Shown: positions 1 through 6,701 of the stretch, one piece after another
Layout: the number at the start of each line of letters is the position of its first letter
How positions within the stretch are numbered: position 1 is the stretch's first letter
Source: Alistipes sp.
GTDB taxonomy: Bacteria; Bacteroidota; Bacteroidia; Bacteroidales; Rikenellaceae
NCBI GenBank assembly: GCA_017380955.1
Contig: JAFOCZ010000114.1
Span: 1-7,920, forward strand
Direction of reading: 5' to 3'
DNA: 7,920 bases
Translations under genes and position numbers: made by a program
Notes under the pieces: model-generated
The model's database searches: none
Told to the model about the DNA's origin: nothing
Seen by the model: only the letters and a program-made list of their open reading frames with translations

Positions 1-1160
1 AAGCAGTCACCGAAGAACAACCATCCAACAACAGAGTTGCGTGCCATACCATCCATTGTCACCACGTCACCCTCAGCGATGTTGAATACCCACTTAGGAC
101 CCCACTTCTCCTCGGCATCCTCAATCTCCATCTCGAGGAGTTCGGTAGTGCTATAGTAGTCGATGCCGCACCAACCATCTACGGTCGCAACCAACTGATT
201 CATAGCGCGGTAGTCATATTCTACGTCGTCAACCTGAGAGAGGATGTTCACTGTGAAGGTGTTCTCCGCTGGCTCTGCATAGAGGTCTGTGATGGTCTGA
301 ACGCCTGTCCACTCGCCGAGCAACTTCTCGAACAATACCGACTCCACGCGCTGCTGTGTCTGCTCCTCGAGGGTTGCAAAGACCTCGCTCACCTGGAAGC
401 GGTTGAGGTCAGCGTCAATACCCATCGCCACCGCCATATACTCGGTATTAGGCTTGAGACCCTTATGCTCCATAGTCTGTGTGCCCTCCATACGGCTACC
501 TACGTTCATAGCGTGGTATGACATAAATGCGTTGTCATCCTCCAACTCCTTGAACATCGCCTCGGCCTTTGAGCGCTCTGCGAAGTAGTACCAATACTCC
601 GTAACACCCGCTGTAGGCTCTACGTTTATGGTAAGAGCGTGAGTCTCCACTGATGCGGTCTCAAGGGTGATGTTCTCCTTGGACTCCTCGATGGCTGGGG
701 TGCGGAACTCACAAAGGGTAAGTTCGGCATTCTCCTCTGCATCCCAATAGAAAGCGTAGATATAGAAGTCGGTCTCGGGACGGTAACCAGCGTTGCTCAA
801 AATGTTGAGTTGGTCACCCTTTGAGAGCATCTGCTCGAGCACCTCCTCATATGGTGTGCCGGTAAGTTCTGCCATCTTCGCCGAGCCCTGCTCAATCTCA
901 TTCTTTAGCGCAGCGATGTTTATCTCGCTGATGCGTGCCTTAGAGATGATGTCGTAGTAGTATTTTGCCTCCTTGTCATCAGGAACAATGTCGAATGTCA
1001 CTGAGAACGCAGCGAGTTTATCCTCCTGCACACTTATATTAAATGATGCAACAGGTGTAGGATCTGGTTGTGGCTCTGGTTGAGGTTGTGGCTCGTTGTC
1101 CTCCTTAGAGCAAGCAACCATAGTCATAATCGCCAGAAGATAGAAGAAAAATCGTTTCAT
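1..1160 (-). CDS. Surface lipoprotein with two Fn3-like repeats (C-terminus beyond window)
   Basis: I see an uninterrupted frame of 386 codons from the ATG at 1160 running off the left edge. Residues 1-16 (MKRFFFYLLAIMTMVA) form a lipoprotein signal peptide with Cys17 in a lipobox. The following SKEDNE is acidic, like the Bacteroidota signal that sends lipoproteins to the cell surface. Residues 23-36 are a Pro/Gln/Glu linker. Two modules follow, about 38-155 and 156-265, each ending in the same pattern (G-x-(R/K)-P-x-T-(D/E)-(F/Y), then an Ala, an Asp and F-x-T), which looks like a duplicated fibronectin-III-like fold. From about residue 273 a different domain begins with LLGEWTG, reminiscent of lipocalin-like C-terminal domains of Bacteroidales lipoproteins. 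No catalytic motif is visible. The function is unknown; adhesion or glycan binding would be guesses. It is transcribed away from the polysaccharide genes. Confidence 0.85.
   Translation of the reverse strand, partial: MKRFFFYLLAIMTMVACSKEDNEPQPQPEPQPDPTPVASFNISVQEDKLAAFSVTFDIVPDDKEAKYYYDIISKARISEINIAALKNEIEQGSAKMAELTGTPYEEVLEQMLSKGDQLNILSNAGYRPETDFYIYAFYWDAEENAELTLCEFRTPAIEESKENITLETASVETHALTINVEPTAGVTEYWYYFAERSKAEAMFKELEDDNAFMSYHAMNVGSRMEGTQTMEHKGLKPNTEYMAVAMGIDADLNRFQVSEVFATLEEQTQQRVESVLFEKLLGEWTGVQTITDLYAEPAENTFTVNILSQVDDVEYDYRAMNQLVATVDGWCGIDYYSTTELLEMEIEDAEEKWGPKWVFNIAEGDVVTMDGMARNSVVGWLFFGDC
1066..1094 (-). repeat. Short direct repeat encoding the Pro-rich linker
   Basis: The 11-mer ggttgtggctc occurs at 1066-1076 and again at 1084-1094, in frame at an 18-bp spacing. 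On the coding strand it specifies repeated Glu-Pro-Gln-Pro units just after the lipidated cysteine. The encoded stretch probably acts as a spacer holding the lipoprotein domains off the membrane. Such repeats can vary in copy number by slippage, but only about two units are present here. Confidence 0.6.
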
Positions 1161-1199
1161 AGTTTTAGGTATTTTTTGTGTTTTTTGTTTTTCGCTACA

Positions 1200-1207
1200 C
1201 AAAATTA
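1200..1207 (-). promoter_or_regulatory. Candidate Bacteroidota -7 box for the lipoprotein gene
   Basis: On the minus strand this reads TAATTTTG, an exact match to the TAnnTTTG -7 consensus of the primary Bacteroidota sigma factor. It lies about 40 nt before the lipoprotein ATG, leaving a short A-rich leader (1161-1195). No good TTTG -33 element is visible at the usual distance; TTTC at about 1222-1225 is the closest and is too near. In such A+T-rich sequence a chance match is possible. Confidence 0.5.
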
Positions 1208-1239
1208 ATATTATAAGAGCAGAAAATGCTAAAAAAATT

Positions 1240-1280
1240 ATGTAATAATAGTATAACATTTTGAAAAATTATCATTACAT
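1240..1280. repeat. Imperfect inverted repeat over the regulator promoter
   Basis: The left arm ATGTAATAAT (1240-1249) and the right arm ATCATTACAT (1271-1280) are complementary at 9 of 10 positions, with a 21-nt spacer. The right arm enters the candidate -7 box. This geometry suits an operator for a dimeric DNA-binding protein, possibly the regulator encoded immediately downstream. The region is very A+T-rich, so chance complementarity cannot be excluded. Confidence 0.35.
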
Positions 1281-1283
1281 TTG
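1276..1283 (+). promoter_or_regulatory. Candidate Bacteroidota -7 box for the regulator gene
   Basis: The sequence TACATTTG matches the TAnnTTTG -7 consensus exactly and lies 30 nt before the ATG at 1314, which predicts a leader of roughly 20-25 nt. No TTTG occurs at the expected -33 distance; the TTTG at 1260-1263 is too close. The divergent lipoprotein -7 box lies about 70 bp away, so the two promoters would share one control region. The right arm of the inverted repeat 1240-1280 overlaps this box. Confidence 0.5.
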
Positions 1284-1313
1284 TATTACAATTTCGCTTA
1301 TATTGTTAATACT

Positions 1314-3044
1314 ATGATACTTACACGATATAACATTTTTAGCATCAGGCGTTTGGCTTTGGCGCTGTTGTTTGCGCTGTTGTGTGTGCCTATTGCGGCT
1401 CAGACGCTTGGCTCTAAGACTCTGAATCGCAACATAGAGAAGTTTCAGCACTATCGCACCACCGACCGCGAGCGTGCCTATGAGTATGCCCAGATGGTGA
1501 TTGTCGATGTGGACTCTACGGCCGTCAGCGAGGATGTTGCTATGGTCTGCGACTTTATGTCGGAGTATAGCGAGAGCCGTCTGCATCGCTATAGCGAGGC
1601 GCTGCACTATCGCCAACGTGCATATGCCATATACGAGCAGTTGGGTAACGAGGAGTGTGTTGCTCGCACAAATGCTCTCTTGGCACGAATATACCTGCGT
1701 AACAACGACTATCACAACGCCTTCAGCAGTGGTATCAAGGCGTTGGAGGGTGCGAAGATTGTTGGCGATTCTACCACTGCACGTGAGGCTTATCTCGCTT
1801 TGGAGCAGGTGGACTTCTACTATCACCACGATGTTCAGCGTGCTATGGACTACAACTGCCGTGTGGCTGAAAGTTATAGCGACCGCGCACAGGCGCATCA
1901 GAGTGTCAGGGCGCTGAATAACCGTTTCCACTACGATCTGTCGCCCGAGGGTGTAAATGATGTCATTGCGCAGTGCGAGGAGATATGCAAGGAGTATGGC
2001 TTCGATGATCTGCTTGTGAATGTCTACCTTAATGCTGCTATGCAGGAGTTTATGTTCGAGGATTTCGAGGCTACGGAGCGTTACCTCGCTCTTGCTAAAC
2101 CTTTGATATCCAACTATAAGGAGGAGGGATATTACTACTCGGCACGAGGATTCTATCATCTGAATATGGGTAATAATGCCCAGGCTATCAACGACCTGAA
2201 ACACTCCATAGAGTTACTTGGAAATGGCGATTTCGACACCAAGAATGTACACTCCTACTTTCTATTGCAGGATATCTACTACCGCGAGGGTAGGTATCGT
2301 GAGGCGTATGATGCCCTTATGGCATTTGCCGAGACCTACACCCATCAGCATAACACGCAGAATATCGTGGAGTTATCGTTGCTGATTAGCGATATGGAAC
2401 TCCGCCACGCCGAGCAGGAGCATCAGCGTCGTGAGCAGATACACCACCAGGAGATGCAGCATAGCAGGATGGTAACACGCTTCTACATTCTATCGGTTGT
2501 GGTGATACTTCTTGTTGCCGTGTTGCTCTACTCGCGTTATCGCCTCGAGCGTAAGCATCGTGACTTGCAACGTGCTAAGGCCGAGCAGGAGTTGAACTAC
2601 AAAAATGAGATTATCAAGATTCAGAAACTGCAACAATACCAGGAACAGAACAACGTTGACAAGATTGTCGAGGAACTAAACGCCGCTATTAACAACAGCG
2701 ACAACCGCGAGATGCGTGCCGAGGTGCGACGTATAATTCGCCAGTTGCGTAACGATGTCAGTGGCGGTGGCGGCTGGGCAGAGGTGGAGAAGACCCTCGC
2801 CGGAGGTAACGACATCTTCTATGAAAATCTGCTGCGTGAGCATCCCAACCTCACGAAGAATGAGCGTAAGTTGTGCCTCTTTATCCATATGAAGATGTCG
2901 ACAAAGGAGATATCAAACATCACAAACCAGAGCCTCGGAAGTATCAACGTGGCACGCTCGCGACTACGTCAGAAGTTTGGGCTTACGGGCGATGATAAGT
3001 CGCTGATAGCCTATCTCGACCGTTTTAGTGGCTCTCAGGAGTAG
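1314..3044 (+). CDS. TPR-repeat membrane regulator with LuxR-type HTH domain
   Basis: This is a 576-residue one-component regulator. The ATG at 1314 is preferred over an upstream in-frame TTG at 1281, because it directly starts a signal-like sequence (RRLALALLFALLCVPIAAQ, residues 12-30) and the TTG lies inside the candidate -7 box. Helical tetratricopeptide-like repeats fill about residues 35-370. A charged, Gln/His-rich coiled coil (about 360-388) leads to one membrane helix (about 390-406), followed by a second coiled coil (408-465). The C-terminus (513-557) has the GerE/LuxR HTH pattern: LTKNERKL, then STKEISN, then SINVARSRLRQKFGL. The predicted topology is TPR sensor in the periplasm and HTH in the cytoplasm. 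In this family signal sensing is thought to pass through the membrane to DNA binding without a kinase. Neither phosphoacceptor nor kinase motifs are visible. It ends in tandem TAG codons. Control of the downstream polysaccharide genes or of the divergent lipoprotein gene is inferred from position only. Confidence 0.88.
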   Translation: MILTRYNIFSIRRLALALLFALLCVPIAAQTLGSKTLNRNIEKFQHYRTTDRERAYEYAQMVIVDVDSTAVSEDVAMVCDFMSEYSESRLHRYSEALHYRQRAYAIYEQLGNEECVARTNALLARIYLRNNDYHNAFSSGIKALEGAKIVGDSTTAREAYLALEQVDFYYHHDVQRAMDYNCRVAESYSDRAQAHQSVRALNNRFHYDLSPEGVNDVIAQCEEICKEYGFDDLLVNVYLNAAMQEFMFEDFEATERYLALAKPLISNYKEEGYYYSARGFYHLNMGNNAQAINDLKHSIELLGNGDFDTKNVHSYFLLQDIYYREGRYREAYDALMAFAETYTHQHNTQNIVELSLLISDMELRHAEQEHQRREQIHHQEMQHSRMVTRFYILSVVVILLVAVLLYSRYRLERKHRDLQRAKAEQELNYKNEIIKIQKLQQYQEQNNVDKIVEELNAAINNSDNREMRAEVRRIIRQLRNDVSGGGGWAEVEKTLAGGNDIFYENLLREHPNLTKNERKLCLFIHMKMSTKEISNITNQSLGSINVARSRLRQKFGLTGDDKSLIAYLDRFSGSQE

Positions 3045-3068
3045 TAGTATGGTATGATTTTGGTTATA

Positions 3069-3108
3069 ATGGTGCGAATAGTCTAAAAATTTTGTATCTT
3101 CGCATCAT
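3069..3108. repeat. Imperfect inverted repeat in the ugd promoter region
   Basis: The left arm ATGGTGCGAA (3069-3078) and the right arm TTCGCATCAT (3099-3108) pair at 9 of 10 positions, with one G-T, around a 20-nt spacer containing the small palindrome AAAATTTT (3086-3093). The right arm overlaps the candidate -7 box. It may be an operator, or a hairpin in read-through RNA from the regulator gene. No T-run follows, so it does not look like an intrinsic terminator. Confidence 0.4.
3095..3102 (+). promoter_or_regulatory. Candidate -7 box of the polysaccharide operon
   Basis: TATCTTCG differs at one position from the TAnnTTTG consensus and sits in the setting TTTTGTATCTTCGCA, close to the commonly seen Bacteroidota form TTTGTATCTTTGCA. 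It lies 38 nt before the ugd ATG, giving a predicted leader of about 30 nt. A -33 TTTG at the normal distance is not evident. Together with the 96-bp gap after the regulator it suggests a separate operon promoter, although read-through from the regulator is possible. Confidence 0.5.
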
Positions 3109-3140
3109 AATTTAAACTCTTTGCAAAAACCTGTTGAGAT

Positions 3141-4442
3141 ATGAAGATTGCAGTTGCAGGAACGGGATATGTAGGTTTGTCGGTTGCAACGCTATTGGCA
3201 CAACACAACGAAGTTGTGGCGGTGGATGTTGTGGCCGAGAAGGTCGATAAGATAAACCGCCGAGAGTCGCCTATACAGGATGAGTACATAGAGCGCTATT
3301 TCGCCGAGAAGAGTCTCAATCTGCGTGCTACGCTCGATGGTCGTGAGGCATATCGCGATGCGGAGTTTGTGGTTATCGCAACACCTACAAACTACGACCC
3401 TCAGCGCAACTTCTTCGATACCCACCACATCGAGGATGTCATAGACCTTGTCCTCGACGTAAACCCCGAGGCTACGATGGTCATCAAGAGCACGGTGCCT
3501 GTGGGCTATTGCCGTTCGTTGTATGTAAAGTATGCTGAGCGTGGTGCAAAGAGGTTGAATCTTTTGTTTGCTCCCGAGTTTCTGAGGGAGTCTATGGCGT
3601 TGTACGATAACCTGTATCCATCGCGTATCATCGTGGGATACCCAAAGCCTATCGAGGGTGAGGAGTATGCCGAGGAGAATAGCGCTATAGCGGCGCTCGC
3701 TGATGCCGAGAGGTTGGAGGGTGCTGCACGCTGCTTTGCGGAGTTGTTGCAGCAGGGTGCTTTGCGCGAGGATATCCCGGTGTTGTATATGGGTGTTAAG
3801 GAGGCGGAGGCTGTGAAACTCTTTGCCAACACCTATCTCGCACTTCGTGTCAGTTATTTCAACGAATTGGATACCTATGCCGAGATGAAGGGGCTCGACT
3901 CGCGCGCCATCATCGAGGGTGTGGGTCTTGACCCCCGCATCGGTGCTCACTACAACAACCCATCGTTTGGCTATGGTGGCTATTGCCTGCCTAAGGATGC
4001 CAAGCAGTTGCTGGCAAACTATGCCGACGTGCCACAGAATATGATGACCGCCATTGTGGAGAGTAACCGCACACGAAAGGATTATATCGCCGACCAGGTG
4101 CTTCGCAAGGCGGGCTATTATGTGGGCTCGAGTGTGTGGGACTCGGCCAAGGAGCGTGAGGTTACGGTAGGCGTATACCGCCTTACTATGAAGAGCCAGT
4201 CTGATAACTTCCGCCACTCCTCGATACAGGGTGTTATGAAACGCATAAAGGCCAAGGGTGCACGCGTGGTCATCTATGAGCCAACGTTAGAGAATGGCGC
4301 GTTGTTCTTCGGCTCGGAGGTTATTGGTGACCTTGAGCGCTTTAAACTCCTCAGCGATGTCATCATCACCAACCGCTACCACAGCGACTTAGACGATGTC
4401 AGCGATAAGGTCTACACCCGCGACCTCTTTATGCGTGACTAA
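3141..4442 (+). CDS. ugd: UDP-glucose 6-dehydrogenase
   Basis: Cytoplasmic NAD-dependent enzyme that oxidises UDP-glucose twice to UDP-glucuronate, a precursor for acidic capsule and exopolysaccharide sugars. The N-terminal Rossmann fold starts at once with MKIAVAGTGYVGLS (GxGxxG at residues 7-12). The central helix carries EAEAVKLFANTYLALR, with the conserved Lys226 and Asn230. The active-site motif FGYGGYCLPKD places the catalytic nucleophile at Cys282 and the partner Asp at 286. The C-terminal UDP-binding domain ends in KVYTRDLF. From memory the sequence follows E. coli Ugd closely, including the active-site motif and C-terminus, so this is the Ugd branch rather than UDP-ManNAc dehydrogenase. 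At 433 residues it is about 45 longer than the E. coli enzyme; the extra residues lie mainly near 169-196 and 325-340. It is the first gene of the operon, 21 nt before the flippase. Confidence 0.96.
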   Translation: MKIAVAGTGYVGLSVATLLAQHNEVVAVDVVAEKVDKINRRESPIQDEYIERYFAEKSLNLRATLDGREAYRDAEFVVIATPTNYDPQRNFFDTHHIEDVIDLVLDVNPEATMVIKSTVPVGYCRSLYVKYAERGAKRLNLLFAPEFLRESMALYDNLYPSRIIVGYPKPIEGEEYAEENSAIAALADAERLEGAARCFAELLQQGALREDIPVLYMGVKEAEAVKLFANTYLALRVSYFNELDTYAEMKGLDSRAIIEGVGLDPRIGAHYNNPSFGYGGYCLPKDAKQLLANYADVPQNMMTAIVESNRTRKDYIADQVLRKAGYYVGSSVWDSAKEREVTVGVYRLTMKSQSDNFRHSSIQGVMKRIKAKGARVVIYEPTLENGALFFGSEVIGDLERFKLLSDVIITNRYHSDLDDVSDKVYTRDLFMRD

Positions 4443-4463
4443 ACCAATACCACCCCCTAAGTA

Positions 4464-5915
4464 ATGAGCATATCACGAGGTTATAGCGTTGCCCGAGGCA
4501 CAATGTGGAGTGCTGTTGACAAATTCGGAATTGTCCTTCTGCAATTTGTCATTAACATTGTGTTGGCGCGTATGCTCACGCCTGATGATTTTGGTGTTGT
4601 GGCTATGATTTTCATCTTCGTGGCGGTGTCGCAGACGCTTGTCGACGGAGGCTTTGCCGCGGCGCTGATACAAAAAATAGAGCCCTCGCCTACGGACTAC
4701 TCTACGATATTCTTCTGGAATATACTCTTCTCTGCTACGCTCTACGCTGTGATATTCGTTGCAGCGCCTATCGTCGCGGAGTTCTTTGGCGTGGAGCATC
4801 TTGCTATGTTGTTGAGGGTGTTGGGCGTTGTCGTGGTTATCAATGCGCTAACTCTTGTGCAACGAACTACGCTGCGTAAAAAGTTAGATTTCAAGACTAT
4901 AGCAATTGTCGATTTGCTCGCATATAGCATCTCGGCAGCGGTGGCGGTGCTGATGGCTCATCGTGGTTGTGGCGCTTGGAGTCTTGTCGGTATGCATCTC
5001 TCCATAGCGCTTCTCTCTACGCTTCTGTTTTGGTCGCTTTCGTCGTGGCGCCCTGTGCTGGCATTCTCCGCAAAGAGCCTCAAGTCGCTATTCTCATACG
5101 GAGGTTATCTCCTCATCGCGAGTATTATGCAGGATGTCTGCACCCATATCCAGGGTGTGGTAATAGGCCGTAAGTTCTCGGCTGCTGAGACAGGTCTCTA
5201 CAATCAGGCTAAGAAGATGGATGAGGTGGCGAGTATGACGCTGCCGGCGGTGATGTGCCAGGTGCTGTTTCCCGTATACTCCGAGTTGCAGGAGGATAAG
5301 AGGGCGCTTAGTGATGTGCTTAGTGGCAATATACGAATGATATCGTTTGTGATATTCCCTATAATGATGTTGCTTATCATCGTAGCCCGCCCGCTCTTTG
5401 AGTTCCTCTATGGTGCGCAGTGGCTCGATGCTGTGCCTTACTTCCAATTGTTGTGCGTCGGAGGTTTCTTCTCGGCGTTGTATAACTTCTGCTACTATGC
5501 CGTTGCGGCGGTGGGACGTAGCAAGGAGTTGTTCCTTTGGGGTTGCTATAAGTGGGGTGTGTTGCTGGTGTTGTTGCTCGTTGGCGCATCGGTGAGTATG
5601 CGTGGTGTGCTTGTGGCGATGGTTGTGAGCAATATCAATATATGGCTTACCAATGCGCTCCTCGCACAGCGGTATGTGGGGTATGGTGTTACGCAGCAGA
5701 TTAAGGATATCGTGTCGGCACTTGCTATGACACTCCTTTGTGGTGGTGTTGTCTATTGGGCGTATAACGATTTGGAACTGAATTGGTTACTCTGTGTTGC
5801 GCTCTTCGTTGCTGCTTATGTCGCTTTGGCGTGGGTGTGTGGCGTAGGTGCGTTGAAAGAGATAAGGACTTTTGTTGTGAAATACTTAAAACGTCGTGGT
5901 GATGATAGATGTTAA
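4464..5915 (+). CDS. wzx: Wzx-type polysaccharide flippase (WzxC/TuaB-like)
   Basis: A 483-residue integral membrane protein of the MOP/PST superfamily. It would move undecaprenyl-diphosphate-linked repeat units from the inner to the outer face of the cytoplasmic membrane. The N-terminus (SRGYSVARGTMWSAVDKFG, then LARMLTPDDFG at about 35-45) is the usual start of the WzxC/TuaB-like lipopolysaccharide biosynthesis group. Successive hydrophobic segments follow to the end, consistent with 12-14 helices, with short charged loops such as RTTLRKKLDF (about 134-143). The central AAETGLYNQAKKMDE stretch is also typical of the family. The ATG at 4464 follows ugd by 21 nt without a strong Shine-Dalgarno. 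The last 14 bp overlap the LicD-family gene. Substrate specificity cannot be read from sequence. Confidence 0.92.
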   Translation: MSISRGYSVARGTMWSAVDKFGIVLLQFVINIVLARMLTPDDFGVVAMIFIFVAVSQTLVDGGFAAALIQKIEPSPTDYSTIFFWNILFSATLYAVIFVAAPIVAEFFGVEHLAMLLRVLGVVVVINALTLVQRTTLRKKLDFKTIAIVDLLAYSISAAVAVLMAHRGCGAWSLVGMHLSIALLSTLLFWSLSSWRPVLAFSAKSLKSLFSYGGYLLIASIMQDVCTHIQGVVIGRKFSAAETGLYNQAKKMDEVASMTLPAVMCQVLFPVYSELQEDKRALSDVLSGNIRMISFVIFPIMMLLIIVARPLFEFLYGAQWLDAVPYFQLLCVGGFFSALYNFCYYAVAAVGRSKELFLWGCYKWGVLLVLLLVGASVSMRGVLVAMVVSNINIWLTNALLAQRYVGYGVTQQIKDIVSALAMTLLCGGVVYWAYNDLELNWLLCVALFVAAYVALAWVCGVGALKEIRTFVVKYLKRRGDDRC

Positions 5916-6693
5916 ACTACAGCAGTCGCTCCGTGAGCGCTTCAACCCCGAGGGGTCTATGCTACGCCGTCAGCAACTGCGTATGCTCGAGATATTGCTA
6001 TATGTCGATAGGGTGTGCAAGGAGCATAACATTCGCTATTGGCTCAGTTCTGGAACGTTGCTTGGTGCGGTGCGCCACGGTGGTTTCATACCCTGGGACG
6101 ACGACCTCGATATCGAGATGCTCCGCGAGGATTACGATAGATTTTTAGATGTCTTTACCAATAGCGATGAGTTTGTTCTCCAAACCTATAAGAGTGACGA
6201 GAACTATTTTCGCACCTTTGCGAAGGTCAGGGATTTGCATAGTCAGATTAGTGAGTTTGAACTCGACAAATATTATAAGTATCGAGGTCTATATGTCGAT
6301 GTCTTTAGCATAGAGCCTCTACCCCGTATTGTTTGCAGACTGTATGGCGGGGTGTTCGAGGTGATTGGTAGGTGGCGGTTGAAATATGGTCACAATAGAG
6401 TCTGTTATGCTGCTATTAAGTGCTTTCAGAGACTTGCATTGTGGAGCATTCCTATAGTTAGGCCTATATTTAGGTTGTTTGCGCATGAACTACACCACTC
6501 CTATGGCAGTGGGTTCTTGAAGGAGCGCCATATGGAGGATTTATTTCCTCTGTCGAGGGTAGAGTTCGAGGGGTATTGGTTTCCTGCGCCACATAGTGCA
6601 GATAGTTATTTGCGGAGGTTGTATGGCTCATATATGGATTTGCCCGATATCGACACCATAGTGGTGCATACTTCGGAGTGTAGTTTTAAGTAA
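5902..6693 (+). CDS. LicD-family phosphotransferase
   Basis: A 263-residue LicD-family (fukutin-related nucleotidyltransferase-like) protein. Members transfer phosphocholine or other phospho-alditol groups from a nucleotide-activated donor onto surface glycans. The signature block is complete: SSGTLLGAVRHGGFIPWDDD, residues 49-68, followed by LDIEM; the clustered Asp66-68 and Asp70 are the expected metal and nucleotide ligands. I chose the ATG at 5902 over two in-frame GTG codons just before it (5896 and 5899), which would only lengthen the overlap with wzx. With this start the genes overlap by 14 bp, suggesting translational coupling. The downstream acyltransferase begins 8 nt after the stop. 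No choline kinase, choline transporter or CTP:phosphocholine cytidylyltransferase gene lies in the window, so the transferred group is unknown. Base composition falls from about residue 75 onward. Confidence 0.9.
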   Translation: MIDVKLQQSLRERFNPEGSMLRRQQLRMLEILLYVDRVCKEHNIRYWLSSGTLLGAVRHGGFIPWDDDLDIEMLREDYDRFLDVFTNSDEFVLQTYKSDENYFRTFAKVRDLHSQISEFELDKYYKYRGLYVDVFSIEPLPRIVCRLYGGVFEVIGRWRLKYGHNRVCYAAIKCFQRLALWSIPIVRPIFRLFAHELHHSYGSGFLKERHMEDLFPLSRVEFEGYWFPAPHSADSYLRRLYGSYMDLPDIDTIVVHTSECSFK

Positions 6694-6701
6694 AATATTT
6701 T

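Noticed and set aside
403..588. Small plus-strand frame opposite the lipoprotein gene
   Set aside because: It sits opposite a continuous 386-codon lipoprotein frame and has no signal or motif of its own.
1190..1298. Repeated TTTCGCT near both divergent starts (1190-1196 and 1292-1298)
   Set aside because: A seven-base match in short A+T-rich spacers is easily due to chance, and the copies occupy different positions relative to the two promoters.
1281..1313. Upstream TTG start for the regulator
   Set aside because: It would add 11 residues before the signal-like segment and overlap the candidate -7 box. ATG at 1314 fits better.
1161..1313. Possible small RNA, riboswitch or invertible promoter
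   Set aside because: The region is short and A+T-rich without a conserved-looking fold, and no recombinase gene or strong long inverted repeats flank it.
1501..1917. Plus-strand 138-codon frame inside the regulator gene
   Set aside because: It lies wholly within the TPR-coding region in another frame and has no recognisable domain.
1275..2204. Long minus-strand open frame (309 codons) opposite the regulator
   Set aside because: It is the mirror of the regulator's coding frame. The translation is hydrophobic and low in complexity with no recognisable domain, and the plus-strand product has clear signal, TPR and HTH features.
3045..3140. Rho-independent terminator after the regulator
   Set aside because: The inverted repeat 3069-3108 has a 20-nt loop and no following T-run, and it coincides with promoter-like sequence.
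3192..4217. Long minus-strand open frame (341 codons) opposite ugd
   Set aside because: The ugd product matches a well-known enzyme with intact active-site residues. The antisense frame is open because of codon bias and its product is rich in His, Ile and Leu without motifs.
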